A stretch of DNA of 64,000 bases. It comes from Stomorhina lunata. Lineage: Eukaryota > Arthropoda > Insecta > Diptera > Rhiniidae. The DNA lies in NCBI GenBank assembly GCA_933228675.1, contig OW121741.1:111842361-111906360 (forward strand). Reading direction: 5' to 3'. The position numbers were made by a program, and so were the translations under genes. Positions within the stretch are counted from its first letter, which is position 1. The number at the start of each line of letters is the position of its first letter. Under the pieces are notes generated by a model. It was not told the DNA's origin and searched no databases. It was given only the letters and a program-made list of their open reading frames with translations. This document shows positions 11,990-24,362 of the stretch, piece after piece.

Positions 11990-13300
11990 TGGGTTTAAAA
12001 GATTTTCCATATAAATAAGAAATTTTTGAAAAATGGAAGTTTTTGTAAAATTTTCTTTAAAAATTAAAATTTTAGAAAAATTTTCCATAAAAATATAAAA
12101 CTTTTAAAAAATTTCTTACAAAAACAAAAAAAAAATTAAAAATTTCTTACAAAAATTAGACATTTTTGAAAAATTTAACATAAAAAAAAGAAATTTTTGA
12201 AAAATTCCCTATAAAGATAAGAAATTTTTAAAAACTTTTTATAAAAATAAAAAAAATTTGGAAAAATATCCTATAAAAATAACAAATTTAAAAATAAGTG
12301 TATATAAAAATAAAAATTTTTTGAAAAATTTCCTATAAAAATAAAAAATTTTTGAAAACTTTTCTATTAAAATGACAAATTTTTTAAAAATTCCTTATTA
12401 AAATTAGAAATGAAAAATTTCATGAAAAAATAAAAAGTTTTTGAAAAATTTCCTATAAAAATTATAATTTTTTAAAGTTTTCTCTAAAAATAAGAAATTA
12501 TTCAAAAAAAATGAAAAGATAAGAAATTTTTGAGAAATTTCCTATAAAAATAAGAGGTTTTTTAAAAAGTTCCTAAATTATTTAAAAATTTCATATAAAC
12601 ATAAAAAGTTTTTAAAAAGTTTTTAAAAAGTTCCTAAATTATTTAAAAGTTTGATATAAAAATAAGAAATTTTTGAAAATTTTTCTTAAAATATAAAACT
12701 TTTGACAAATTTCCTAAAAAACATAAGAAATTTTTAAAAATGTTACATAAAAGTACACAAAAAAAATATAAATTCTTTTTTATTACATTTTTAAAAAATT
12801 TTCAAAAAATATGAAATTTTTGAAATGTTTCCAAAAAAATATGAAATTTCTGAAAAATCTCATAAAAAATATGAAATTTTTGAAATATTTTATAAAAATA
12901 TGAAATTTTTTAAAATGTTGTAAAAATATAAAATTTTGTAAAAATAAATTTAAATTTTTGGAAATTTTTCAAGAATATAAAATGTTTGGAATATTTCGAA
13001 AATACATGTATGAAATTTTAAATTTTTGAAATATTTCCAAAAATATGAAATTTCTAACAAATCTCAAAAAAATATAAAATTTTTGAAAAAATTTCCTAAA
13101 AATATGAATTCTTTTAAATTTCCAACAAATATGAAATGTTTAAAAAATTTCCATATATATGAAATATTTGTAAATTTTTAAAAATTTCAATTTTTTTGTA
13201 AATGGTTCAAAAATTTCATTTATTTTAAAATTTTGGAAAAAATTACAAAAGATAGTTTTAAAAATTTGCTTTAAAAATATGAAATTTTTGTTTTGCAACT
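11990..13300 (+). repeat. Degenerate array of the ~31-bp AT satellite
   Basis: Dozens of diverged units alternating AAATTTTTGAAAAATTTCC and TATAAAAATAAG. Copies vary more than in the 16.7-19.1 kb array and the period drifts, as expected of an old decaying array. Orientation is the same as at 16.7-19.1 kb. Confidence 0.8.
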
Positions 13301-14780
13301 TTTAATGTTACAATTTGAGTTCAAGTGAATATATTAAACAATATTAAACAAAAAAACCTTTATCTGATCGTTGGAGTACTTTCCTTTTAAAAAGCTGGTT
13401 ATAGAAGTAAAGCTTCGAAGTTGTTGGTTATTATTTTCTAATATCTTCATATTACAACGCCTGTCTGCCTCTCTATCAGTCCGTCCATCTGTCTGTCTGC
13501 CAATGTCTGTATATCGTTTTTCAATTACACTTTAGCTATTCGAGATGCTCTTGTTTATTTGTTGCTTTTTTACTTAATTTATTATCAATGCTGTGCAAAT
13601 TGTTGAGATCTTATTATTGCTATTCTATTCTATATAATTTAAAATTACAATTGTTTTTGTTGTTTATGATTTACCTACTAAAAGGTGTTAATTACACAAA
13701 TAATGTTTGTTAAAACCTTTAATACGACTGTAAAATGTATCACGGCAACTTGTGAGATGTTAAGGCTGGTTGATAGTTTTAGATATTCTCTATATTCAAA
13801 CTAAGAAATGTTATGAAATCTTTATAGAAATAAGTTCGAAAAGGGAATTTTGTAAAAGATTTAATATAAATGAGCTCAAGGTTAAAGAAAATGCTAGTTA
13901 TTTAAAAACCATAGCATGATTTTAGGCTGCTTAGATAAAATTAAATCGATTGTCTATAATTTATTCATTAATTAAATTTTTATATCTTTTAGAAATAAAA
14001 TTTGTTTCTAAACCATTATTTATCAAATTTAGCACACTTTTACTTTTATTTGAACAAATTGCATTTTATTTAGTTTCTCCAAAATCATATCATTTTAAAA
14101 TGTGGAACAAATTTTAACCCAAAATTCTACAAATATTTGCACAAAATTCACGACAAAAAAATTCAACCTTATACAATAATAATAAAAGTAAATAAAAGGA
14201 ATAGAGAAAAATTGGAAAAACAATTTTGGTTAAAAAAAAGAAAATTGCTGCAGCAAAACAATCATGAAATTTTGGTAACAGGAAAGTGGCAATTTAATAA
14301 AATGCTTGACTTGGTGTTTAAGGCAAGCGGCATTTAGAGGCAAAGGCATTCCTCACTCGAATTTTGAAAATTTTGGTGTGTTACTTATATAAAGCATACA
14401 AGGATTCTAAAGGACTCTCATACAATACATATTTAGAGTAATACATGAAGAATTCCTAGAGTAAATTCTATGAAAAAACATTCCCAAATTTTGGCGCAAA
14501 TATCTTTGTCTACCATAAAATGTTTTTCTTTTTTCTTGTGACACAATAGAGAAATATTCAGCGAAAGGCATTACTAACAAAATTACAATAAAGTTGAAAT
14601 TACTCTGGCAAAGTTATAGTTTTTTATGGGTTTTATTGCTTTCAAGGAATTTGAAAAAAATATCAGAAAAATAAATTGAACAAACATATAAGTTAGAAAA
14701 GAAAATTAGAGCAAAATAGAAATTTACAATCTAAATAAAACTTTATTTTAAATAAGGAAATTTAAAAAATCTTGTTTTTT
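13301..14780. other. Intronic sequence, no gene seen
   Basis: Contains a CTGTCTGCCTCTCTATCAG-type pyrimidine stretch (13460-13510) and otherwise AT-rich single-copy-looking sequence. The 66-codon Lys-rich frame at 14137-14337 has no support. Confidence 0.4.
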
Positions 14781-15885
14781 TAAGATCCTGCTAAAAGCTT
14801 TTAAAAATTTCTAATTTGTGTAGGAAATTTTTAAAAAATTAGTTATGTAGAAATTTTTTTAAAAATTTCATATTTTTATTGGAAATTTAAAAAAAAAAAT
14901 TCTTATTTTTATAGGGACTTTTTTTGCAAAATATCTTATTTTTCTAAGATTTTTTTTTAAATTTCTTACTTTTATAGGAAATTTTTCAAAAGAATCTGAA
15001 AAATTAGAAATATTTCTAAAAATCATGAAATTTCTGAAAAAATTTGAAATTTTTGAAAAATTTCGTAAAAATATTAAATTTTTCAAAAATTTCGTAAAAA
15101 TATTAAATTTTTCAAAAATTTCGTAAAAACATAAGTTTTTAAAAATTTTCAAGATAACCAAAATTTCCAAAATATATCGAATTTTTGAAAGATTTTCAAA
15201 AATATACAATTTTTGAAAAATTTAAAAATTTAAGTTTTTTTTTGTAAATTTTTGAAAAATTTACAAAAAATTAAAATTTTAAAAATATGCTCTAAAATTA
15301 TAATAAGTTTTGCAAAAATTTTTTATTTTAATACAACATTTTTCAAATATTTCTTATTTTAATAGAAAATTTCTTGAAAATTTCTTATTTTTATCGGAAA
15401 TTTTTCAAAAATTTCCTTCTTTTATTAAAATGTTTACAAAAAATTCTTATTTTTATGCGAAATTAAAAAAATCCTATTTTTATATTAAATTTTTGAAAAA
15501 TTTCCTATTTTTATATAAAATTTTTCAAAAATGTTTTATCTTTATAGGAAATTAAAAAAAAAATTCTTATTTTATAATAAGTTTTTTAAAAATTTCTTAT
15601 TTTTGGAGATTTTTTTCAAAAATTTCTTACTTTTATAGTAAATTTTTTATAAATTTCTTATTTTTATAAGAAATTTAAAAAAAAAATTTCTTATTTTAAT
15701 AAGAAATTTTTACAAAAATTTATTTTTTTTATAAAAAATTTTTCAAAAATTTCCTATTTTTATAGGAAATTTCAAAAATTTGTTATTGTAATATCAAAAT
15801 TCACTTTTTTTTAAATAATTTTTATTAGTTTCTTATTTTTAAAGAAATTAAAAAAAAAAATTTCTTTTTTCAAAATTTCCTAATT
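14781..15885. repeat. Degenerate ~31-bp AT satellite, mixed orientation
   Basis: From about 14.87 to 15.0 kb and from 15.3 to 15.86 kb the units read AAATTTTTCAAAAATTTCTT and TTTTTATAGG, the reverse complement of the 16.7-19.1 kb array. Between about 15.0 and 15.25 kb they read in the forward sense (AAATTTTTGAAAAATTTCG). The block therefore contains internal inversions. Confidence 0.75.
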
Positions 15886-16740
15886 TGGTATTAAAGAATA
15901 TTTTATGTTATAATAAGTTCTGATAAAATAACATACACTTTCTTCATATAATCTTTCGTTTAACCATTTTTTTTAATTTCCTGTAAAAACACAATTCACC
16001 CATATGTCCTCCATTTTGAAAGCTTTATAATCTTTTTGCACCAGCTCTTCATTTCTTATTTATGTATTGAGTTCATACACAAGAAAAAAAATCCTAAAAC
16101 TGTATAAAATAGATAAAGAGTTTCAAAATTCTAAGTGCAGAAAACGCTTTAAAATGATTTAGAACTCGTTGAATGTCACCAAGTGTTGATGTATGTTTTG
16201 AATGCCTTTAGCTAAAAGTCCATTTGGTCAACAAAAACATATAGAAACTCACACACACTCACGTACTTTCAAGTGAGAGACCTGTGACCCGACAGTTGAA
16301 GAGTTAAAAGGCTTTAGTTCAGATGAGTTTAAGTAAAACCCACCGCGCTTTCGAGCTTGTTTAATATCTAAGCAACAAATATTTAAATGGTTAAAAATTT
16401 CTAAATTTAATCAAAAAAATTACAAGAAATATTTTATTTAATCAAACAAAAGTGTAAAACATATACATATGTATTTGAAATAAAGAAATTTTGGATCTTT
16501 TATTTTAAAATATCTTAACACTCAGCCCTCAAACTGTTGGGTCGTAACTCTTTTTTCATGGGTCTCATAATGTTCGACCCAAAAAATAGTGTGGTGACTA
16601 AAGTTCAAATAATGTGAAAGTTTGTCAAGTGTTTGTGTTACTGGCCTCCTCACATTGTTTATGTGACCCTTTCATCATAAACATATACCAAAATAAATGA
16701 ATCTCTCGGTGATGTCACAGACACACAAATTTGAACTTGC
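15886..16740. other. Intronic sequence, no gene seen
   Basis: AT-rich sequence between two satellite arrays, with nothing recognisable as coding or RNA. Confidence 0.4.
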
Positions 16741-19070
16741 ATTGCACAGTGTTTGAGAAATTTGAAAAAAAATGGAAAATTTCTTGCAAAAATAAGAAAA
16801 TTTTCAAAAACTTTTATATAAAAATAGAATTTTTTTCAGTCAAAAACATTAAATTTTACCAAAATTTAATATAAAAATAAGAAAGTTTTTAAAATTTCCT
16901 ATAAAAATAATTTTTTTTTTAATTTTCTACAAAAATATGAAATTTAAATTTTTTTTTTTTTTAATTTTCTTTATAAGTTAGAAATTTTTGAATAATTTGC
17001 CATAAAAATAAAAAACTTTTAGAAAATTTCTTTTAAAAATAAGAAATCTTTGAAAATTTTTCTAAAAAAATAAGAAATTTTTAAAAATTTCCTTTAAAAA
17101 TAATAATTTTTTCAAAAATGGCCTAAAAAAAAATTTAAAATTTTACATAAAAACAAGATAATTTCAAAAATTTTCTTACAAAAATAAGACATTTTTTCAA
17201 AATTTTCTCATAAAAATCAAAATTTCCTAAAAAAAATAGAAATTTGTGAAAATTTTTTTATAAAATAAAAAAATCTATAACAAATTATTCGCTTAAAAAT
17301 AATTTTAACTTTTTAATAAATTTCCTATAAAAATAAATAATTTTGCAAAATTTGCTATAAAAAATTGTGAAAAAATAAAAATTTTTTGAAAAATTTTCTA
17401 TAAAAACAAGAAATTTTTGAAAAATTCCCTATAAAAGCAAGAAATTTTAGAAAAATTTTCTACAAACACAAGAAATTTTAGAAAAATTTCCTATAAAAAT
17501 AAGAAATTTTTGAAAAATGTTCTGTAAAAATAAGAAATTTTTGAAAAATTTCCTATAAAAATAAGAAATTTTTGAAAAATTTCCTATAAAACTAAGAAAT
17601 TTTGAAAAATTTTATATAAAAATATACAATTTTTGAAAAATTTTCTATAAAAATAAGAAATTTTTAAAAATTTTTCTTTAAAAATAGGAAATTTTTGAAA
17701 AATTTCTTATAAAAATAAGAAGTTTTTTAAAAATTTTTTATAAAAATAAGAAATATTTGAAAAATTTCCTATCAAAATAAGAAATTTTTGAAAAATTTCG
17801 TATCAATATAAGAAGTTTTTAAAAATTTTCCTATAAAAACAAGAAATTTAAAAAAAAAATTTCTTATAGAAATAAGAAAATTTTTAAAAGTTTCCTATAA
17901 AAATAATAAATTAAAAAAAAAAAATATGAAATTTTTGAAAAGTTTTCTATAAAAATAAAAAAAATTTTTAAAATTTTCTATAAAAATAAGAAATTTTTGA
18001 AAAATTTCCTGTAAAAATAACAAATTTTTGAAAAATTTCGTATAAAAATAAGAAATTTTTGAAAAATTTCCTATAAAAGTAAGAAATTTTTTTAAAATTT
18101 CCTATAAAAATAAGAAATTTTTGAAAAATTTCCTATAAAAATAAGAAATTTTTGGAAAATTTCCTATAAAAATAAGAAAAATTTGAAAAATTTCCTATAA
18201 AAATAAGAAATTTTTGAAAAATTTCCTATAAAAATAGGAAATTTTTGAAAAATTTCCTATAAAAATAAGAAATTTTTGAAAAATTTCCTATAAAAATAGG
18301 AAATTTTTTCAAAATTTATTTTAATTTAAAAATAAGAAATTTTTGCAAAATTTCCTATAAAAATAAGACATTTTGAAAAATTTGCTATAAAAATAAAAAT
18401 CTTTTGAAACATTTTCTATAAAAATAAGAAATTTTTGAAAAATTTTCTTTAAATATAGGAAATTTTTGAAAAATTTCTTATAAAAATAAGAAGGTTTTGA
18501 AAAATTTTCTATAAAAGTTCTTTTCCTGCTAACTGGGTTTTCCAACTAAACCAAAACAACATGTATGAAGCAGCAACAACAACAACAGCAAACATCATCA
18601 TTTGTTATGTATAAAAATTGTTTGTTGCTGTTGTTTTGCTGCTGTTAAAACCCACAATTTTTGTTTATGCTGCTACAAAATTTGTTGCTATTTTTTTGTT
18701 CGGGGTTTGAACCTAGAGGTCTAGTCAATGGTTTCACTTTTTTGTTTTGTTTTTGTTCTTAGTGTTCTTATAAAAATAAGAAATTTTTGAAAAATTTCCT
18801 ATCAAAATAAGAAATTTTTGAAAATGTTAGTATAAAAATAAGAAATTTTAGAAAAATTTCTTATAAAAAATAAGAAATTTTTGAAAAATTAGCTAAAAAA
18901 AAAAGACATTTTTTTAAAAGTTCCTATAAAAATAAGAAATTTTTTTAAAATTTCCTATAAAAATAAGAGATTTTTAAAAAATTTCCTATAAAAATAAGAA
19001 ATTTTTGATAATTTTCCTACAAAAAGTAGAATTTTTTGAAAAGTTTCCCAAAAAATGTATGGAAAATTTT
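16741..19070 (+). repeat. Main array of the 31-bp AT satellite
   Basis: Head-to-tail units with core TATAAAAATAAGAAATTTTT followed by GAAAAATTTCC. The period is 31 bp; the best copies at 17.5-18.3 kb are almost identical, while the edges are degenerate. It lies in the intron after exon 4. A non-satellite segment of 248 bp (18519-18766) interrupts it and recurs at 19132-19379. Open frames over the array are low-complexity artefacts. Confidence 0.9.
18519..18766. repeat. Duplicated 248-bp segment, copy 1
   Basis: Starts near TCTTTTCCTGCTAACTGGGT and ends with TTTTTGTTCTTAGTGTT. It is nearly identical to 19132-19379; by eye only CAGCAAAC against CAGCGAAC differs. It contains a near-inverted repeat of GCAGCAACAACAACAACAGC and GTTTGTTGCTGTTGTTTTGC around a short AT loop. 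Confidence 0.9.
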
Positions 19071-19131
19071 GCTTGTAATGACACCACTGTGCACTTCAAA
19101 CTTTCAAAGAAGTAAACAAGAACAATGTGAC

Positions 19132-19379
19132 TCTTTTCCTGCTAACTGGGTTTTCCAACTAAACCAAAACAACATGTATGAAGCAGCAACAACAACAACA
19201 GCGAACATCATCATTTGTTATGTATAAAAATTGTTTGTTGCTGTTGTTTTGCTGCTGTTAAAACCCACAATTTTTGTTTATGCTGCTACAAAATTTGTTG
19301 CTATTTTTTTGTTCGGGGTTTGAACCTAGAGGTCTAGTCAATGGTTTCACTTTTTTGTTTTGTTTTTGTTCTTAGTGTT
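19132..19379. repeat. Duplicated 248-bp segment, copy 2
   Basis: The second copy of 18519-18766, offset by 613 bp. Because copy 1 is embedded in satellite and copy 2 lies at its edge, the simplest history is a recent tandem duplication of a 613-bp unit (248 bp plus about 365 bp of satellite). Confidence 0.9.
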
Positions 19380-19661
19380 TTTAACTACAGTTTTTGTTGT
19401 TTTCTGGGTCAATTTGTTTCATTTTTAGTTTTTTTTTCTGTAGTATAGTTTTTGGCGCTAAAGATAAATGAATATTTTTGGGTGATGGAGCAATTTTTTA
19501 AAGTTTTAGTTTTATCTTTATTTAAAAAGTAACGAGTTTTTGAGCATATACTTTAATTTAGAGTTTAGGTTAGGGTTTTTTCCTTTTTGAATTAAATTTT
19601 GGATGCTTAGCTGTAGGCTAAACTAGGGAAAAATTAAATGAGTTTTTAAATATTTACTTAC

Positions 19662-19710
19662 CATTACGATTTTCACTATCGGCGGGTTTCATTTGTATGG
19701 GATGATACAT
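19662..19710 (-). CDS. aret: Bruno/CELF protein, coding exon 4 (end of RRM1, linker to RRM2)
   Basis: A 49-nt exon between CAATACAG and AATG|GTAAGT. It encodes residues 188-203, MYHPIQMKPADSENRN, plus the first base of the next codon. In all CELF/Bruno proteins this segment is the last strand of RRM1 (HPIQMKPADSE) followed by the short linker to RRM2, normally NERKLFVG; the leftover G fits the expected Glu codon. Phase 0 at the start matches the phase 0 end of exon 3. The next exon should begin with the rest of the ERKLFVG coding sequence on the minus strand to the left. I found no such exon down to position 1. Confidence 0.9.
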
Positions 19711-21028
19711 CTGTATTGAAAAAAGGAGAGAAATTATTAATATAAAAATTTAATATAGACGAATAAGATATAAAAAAGCAAGGAAAAATTTAAATCAAGT
19801 TCAAAAAATTAGGTCTTTCAATAAAAAATAGTTAGGAAGTTATTAAAATAATTCATATGTCCTATTAAGTAATACAAAGTAATTCAAAGATTTTTATTTA
19901 AAATCCTAAAAGTATGCTTTTAATTTTCATTTTGTTATATTTTACTTAATTTGTCATCAAATTTTATCATTTACCAATTATTTAAAAATGTATATTTCTT
20001 TTTCAAAAAACTCAATTTAATTTAGCTTCTAAAAGCTTTTAATTATAATCCTCCAAAGTGTCAGCATTTCTCTTTCTAATCCCTCTTACCATAAAATATC
20101 CTTAACTCATAATTCATACTTAAAAACAATTTAAAAGCTGAAAAAAAACAAGAAAATTTATTTCAAATACTAATCTTTCTAATTTCAAATACCACACTTT
20201 GGCCACATTTTATATTTATCATTTCCAGTTTTTTATTAACTATTCCTTTTTATTTTATGACCACTTTTTTCTACAAAAGACATTCGAAAGTGGAATGTAC
20301 ATAACGCGTTTATATTATCAGCAATTTTTTTTTTTATTTTCGCTAAGCCAAAAGTATTTAAAATATTTAACTTTAACTTATTTTTCGCTTCTTTATGAAT
20401 TTCAGTTGCTGGTTTTTATCTAATAAAATTTATAATAACTTTTCTACTTTCTTTATATGTTTGTCCATAACTGTGTTAATATCCTTTGAAAAGAAAGCGC
20501 CATTATCACAGACATTCATAAAATTTTCATCATATTTCGCAAAAAAAAAGAGGGACAAAACCATTACTCTTTAGCGCGAATAGTTACGATATTTACACAG
20601 ACACAAAGAATAGTTAGTAGCTTTAGGAGTGTTCATTTTTAAGTTTTAGGGGCAGACCTAAAAGTATTTTTAAACTAGTATGCCAATTGTATTTCCATTA
20701 AGTAGCAATCATTAATTTTCGAGTTCAAATACCGATTTACAAAATTCGACACTGATAGATTTATAAGCTACTTTCATTCAAAATGTTATTGCATACTTCT
20801 AGGAGATATACTTAAAAAATTTGTTTAATTACTTAGTTTATCATTAGATATATAACACAATAATTTTGATATATATTTGGGACTTTCTCTAGATATTCCC
20901 TAAAGTATTCTATATAATGTTCTTAAATATTTTTTTAGATTTTTGTTCTTTTTAAATGCTGAACAATAAAAAGGAAAAACGAAAATTTAAAAGTAAATTG
21001 ATACATTTGATAAAATGCTATTAAAAAA
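19711..21028. other. Intronic sequence, no gene seen
   Basis: Upstream side of exon 4. Apart from the acceptor polypyrimidine tract next to 19711 (on the minus strand) nothing functional is recognisable. Confidence 0.4.
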
Positions 21029-21906
21029 TAAGTAAGAAAGTTCTATAGTCCGTCAAGCCCGACCATATGATATCCTTCACCACTGAGGTCACATATCAGG
21101 GGCCAAATTACCGCATTCGATATCGATCGAAATCTTAGATATTTTCAAAACATTTGTGTAGCATATTTTAAGGATAATCAAAATTATTTAAAAGATGGAC
21201 AGTTTACTATATTTTTGTTTAAAGTTATTTGCCAAAAGATGAAAAATATTAAAAGAATATTAATTGGACTATATGTTTTTAAAAACGAATCAAAATGGAT
21301 ACCGAATTTTAATAAACTTTTTGCATCGAAGTAACTTTGAACATCCCTAAAGTATACTTTACAATATTTGCTTAAAAGTTCGAGTTTTCGATCGATCTCG
21401 AATGCGGTAATTTGGCCCCAGTTTTTGTCTATAAAAAGACAAATATTTGCAAAATTTTGTTATCATACAAAAAATTTTTATGATCAAATGTGGACCAATT
21501 TCAACGAAATTTGGTACAGTGATTTTATCGGACATTAGCAGTCTCTGTTTTAAATCTTATGAAAATATATTGTGATTTGTGTCAAAAATATAAATTCCGG
21601 AAAGTGGGAGGTACCAGAAATAATGAAATGATTTTGATAAATTTCAATAGTCATGAACCCACATTTAAAAAAAATATCTGCGACAAATTTTATGAAATTA
21701 TCTTTAGAATTGCGACTTTGATTACAAAGTTTATCAGCCGTCCAGACGGACGGACGGACTGACTGACATCGTTAAGTCGACTCAGAAAGTGATTCTTAGC
21801 CTAATAGTATACTTAAAGGTAGATCTTAGAAAAATATTTATATGGGTTACATACAACAGCACAAACTTATAATACCCTTTTCACCTATGGTGGTAAAGGG
21901 TATAAA
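21029..21906 (+). repeat. Dispersed repeat family A with a family B element inside
   Basis: The head is AAGTAAGAAAGTTCTATAGT, then CCGTCAAGCCCGACCATATG; the tail is AATACCCTTTTCACC, TATGG, TGGTAAAGGGTAT. Family A sequence resumes as TTTGTCTATAAAAAGACAAA just after the family B insertion (21097-21421). The GACGGACGGACGGACTGACT stretch is at about 21736-21760. Confidence 0.85.
21097..21421. mobile_element. Non-autonomous DNA transposon, family B (copy 1)
   Basis: Terminal inverted repeats of about 34 bp with few mismatches: the left end starts CAGGGGCCAAATTACCGCAT and the right end finishes ATGCGGTAATTTGGCCCCAG. The length is 325 bp with no transposase. The second copy is at 24088-24362. The superfamily is uncertain; CAGGGG ends are common in hAT-type elements. 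No obvious target duplication. Confidence 0.88.
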
Positions 21907-22160
21907 AAAATTACATATTTTTAGGATGCTCAAAATAGTATAAGATTATTTTCTTTAACTAGTAAACCAAAATAAATTTGAAGGAAAGAAATTTTACGGG
22001 AATGAAATGTTATTAAAATCATAAAAGATGAATCCTAAAATGTCCTTAAATGGTATTTATCCGATTAAACATGATCAAGTCCATGTCCTTAAATGGTATT
22101 CATCCGATCAAGCATGATCAAGTCCATAGTTTACTATTAAATTTATTTTGATTAATTTTT

Positions 22161-22640
22161 AGTGGCTTAGATGTCGCCGAAAATTAGTCATACCAACTTA
22201 GAAACCTTCTGGGGCTCAACTTTGCTTAAAATCACTAAATTACCAAATACATATTTTACGACATAATCCATTTTGAATAATTGTTTAGTGGCGCCAGCTA
22301 TCGACAATTAATCGCACCAACCAAGAAACCTCCGTTAGCTCATGTGCAATAATTTTGCTCAAGATCATTGTATAGTTAACGATTTAATTAATTTTAAGTA
22401 TTTTTCAGTAGCGTTACCTTTCAGAAATTGGTTATACCAACTTCCAAGCCTTACGCGGGCCACGCGCTATAACTTTGCTAAAGATTGTAGCATAATGAAA
22501 TTCATAGTTCACGATTTAATTACCTTTAAGCAATTTTCATTGGCGACATCTGTCGGAACTTGGTGATACCATCTTAGAAATGTTCGTCGGCTCATGCGCA
22601 ACAATTTTTCTTTAGATCATAACATGATTAAATGCATTTA
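22161..22640. repeat. Diverged tandem repeat, ~126-bp unit, four copies
   Basis: Unit starts at about 22161, 22287, 22407 and 22539. Each begins AGTGGCG-like, followed by a TATCGGAAATTGGT-like stretch, ATACCAACTTAGAAACC, GCTCATGCGCAATAATTTTG and a CACGATTTAATTA-like stretch. Copies are perhaps 65-75% alike by eye. The open frames at 22342-22566 and 22632-22841 are repeat-derived. Confidence 0.75.
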
Positions 22641-24087
22641 CTATTCTATAAAGGTCATACACACAACCAAACATTTATTTTTGTAAGGGAAAGAAATAAG
22701 GAAAAAAATATTGAAATCTTTAAAACGGGTCTCATGAACAAAACCGTTTTACATTTTTTCTATGAACGCAAAATACCCTTACATCCCGATGGCACATATA
22801 TAGATTATATAAATGATGTTCTGATAAGTAATTCATTCTAATACTTTAAAAATATGTTCAATATTTTGCGAATTTTTACTTTGTTGATTCGTTTATAAAT
22901 TTAAGAAAAAAAGAATTCTTCAAAATTGTAAACTGCGTCATAAAAACCATTCCTAAAATCGTTTTGCATCCAAAAAGTATGCTGTACGTTTTACTGAAAA
23001 TCTTTTAGATTGTAACTGAGATCTGATTCTGGGTGAGAGGAGTTTTGTATAAATTGTCGTACATAACTGTAGGAAATTCGAATAAAAGGGAACTTTTCTA
23101 GAGCATCATAAAAAAAGCTCTTTAAGCTTTTTAAATCATCCATTAAGTATGCAATACAATTTTCCGGGAAATATTTGTATAAGACTGTTTCTTAGATCTA
23201 ATTATGTAGAAGACGAATTTTGTATAAATTGTGATACATAAGTGAAGGGAATTCGAAAAAAAAACTGTTCTATAGCCTCTTTCAAGTATGCAATGCGATA
23301 TTCTATGTAGAAAATCTAACAAATTGTACCTTTACGAATTTCAAACGAAGGTAGTATGATATTATATGATATGATAAATCATATAATATCAGTAAATATA
23401 TTTACTTTTTTGTTTATGTGTCAACAATCTAAACCGGGAAGTGGCCAAAATATAAGGTCAAATTGTTTATACTTAAACATTGGAAGGCAGTGTCAAATAT
23501 GGATCGAATGTTTTCAAAAAACTACATTTCTATGTGTAAAGTATAGTTTCCAAATTTTCAACTTCTGACTTTTTGGCATTTTCCTCCTTGAACAGGTGAA
23601 TCCACTATCGCACTTACTATAGCGATTTTTGAAATAACCTCCTAAAAGTATGCAAAATGGTATATTTAAAATCATTTACATTTCTATTGAGGCTTTATTT
23701 TAGAATCAGTAACATATCGGAGTGTTCTTTCAGAGAATTCGAAGTAGTGGTTAAATAGATTAGTTGTGATATTTTCCATTTTAGTTTTATTTCCCTTTAA
23801 ATTTTTTGCGTAAATTAGAAAAAACAACAAAAACGCAAAAATCAAATATTATTTATCGTAAACTAGTGCATTTGCTGGGATCTAGAAGTAGTCTAAAGGA
23901 TATTTTTAGGATAATATAAATTATTTATAATACAAGGAGGATAATGAAATTTGACATCTAAGTAGTTTCAGTGAAACTCTTTCACTGCAATGGAGCTTTT
24001 TCTTTTAAATAATTTAAGAGCCTCCTGAAGGTATGCTACATAAAAGTTATAAAATATCTCACATTAATATTCGACTGAATTGTACAT
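22641..24087. other. Intronic sequence with a dispersed AAGTATGC motif
   Basis: Phrases like CCTAAAAGTATGCAAAATGG and TTAAGTATGCAATACAATTT recur at about 22.97, 23.14, 23.28, 23.64 and 24.03 kb, in contexts such as GGAATTCGAA and CCTCCTAAA. This may be an old, largely decayed tandem repeat. No gene is seen. Confidence 0.4.
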
Positions 24088-24362
24088 CAGGGGCCAAACT
24101 ACGGCATTCGATATCGATCGAAATCTCAGATATTTTCAAAACATTTGTATAGCATACTTTAAGTTATTTGCCAAAAGATGAACAAAAGTAAAAGAGTTTT
24201 AATTGAACAATATATGTTTTTAAAAACGATTAATAATGGATACCAAATTTCAAGAAACTTTTTGCTTCGAAGAAACTTTCAACATCCCTAAAGTATACTT
24301 CACAATATTCGCTTAAAAGTCTGAGTTTTCGATCAATATCGAATGCGGTAATTTGGCCCCAG
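24088..24362. mobile_element. Non-autonomous DNA transposon, family B (copy 2)
   Basis: Same inverted ends as copy 1 (CAGGGGCCAAACTACGGCAT at the left, ATGCGGTAATTTGGCCCCAG at the right) and same interior, but about 50 bp shorter owing to an internal deletion after GTATAGCATACTTTAAG. Confidence 0.88.
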
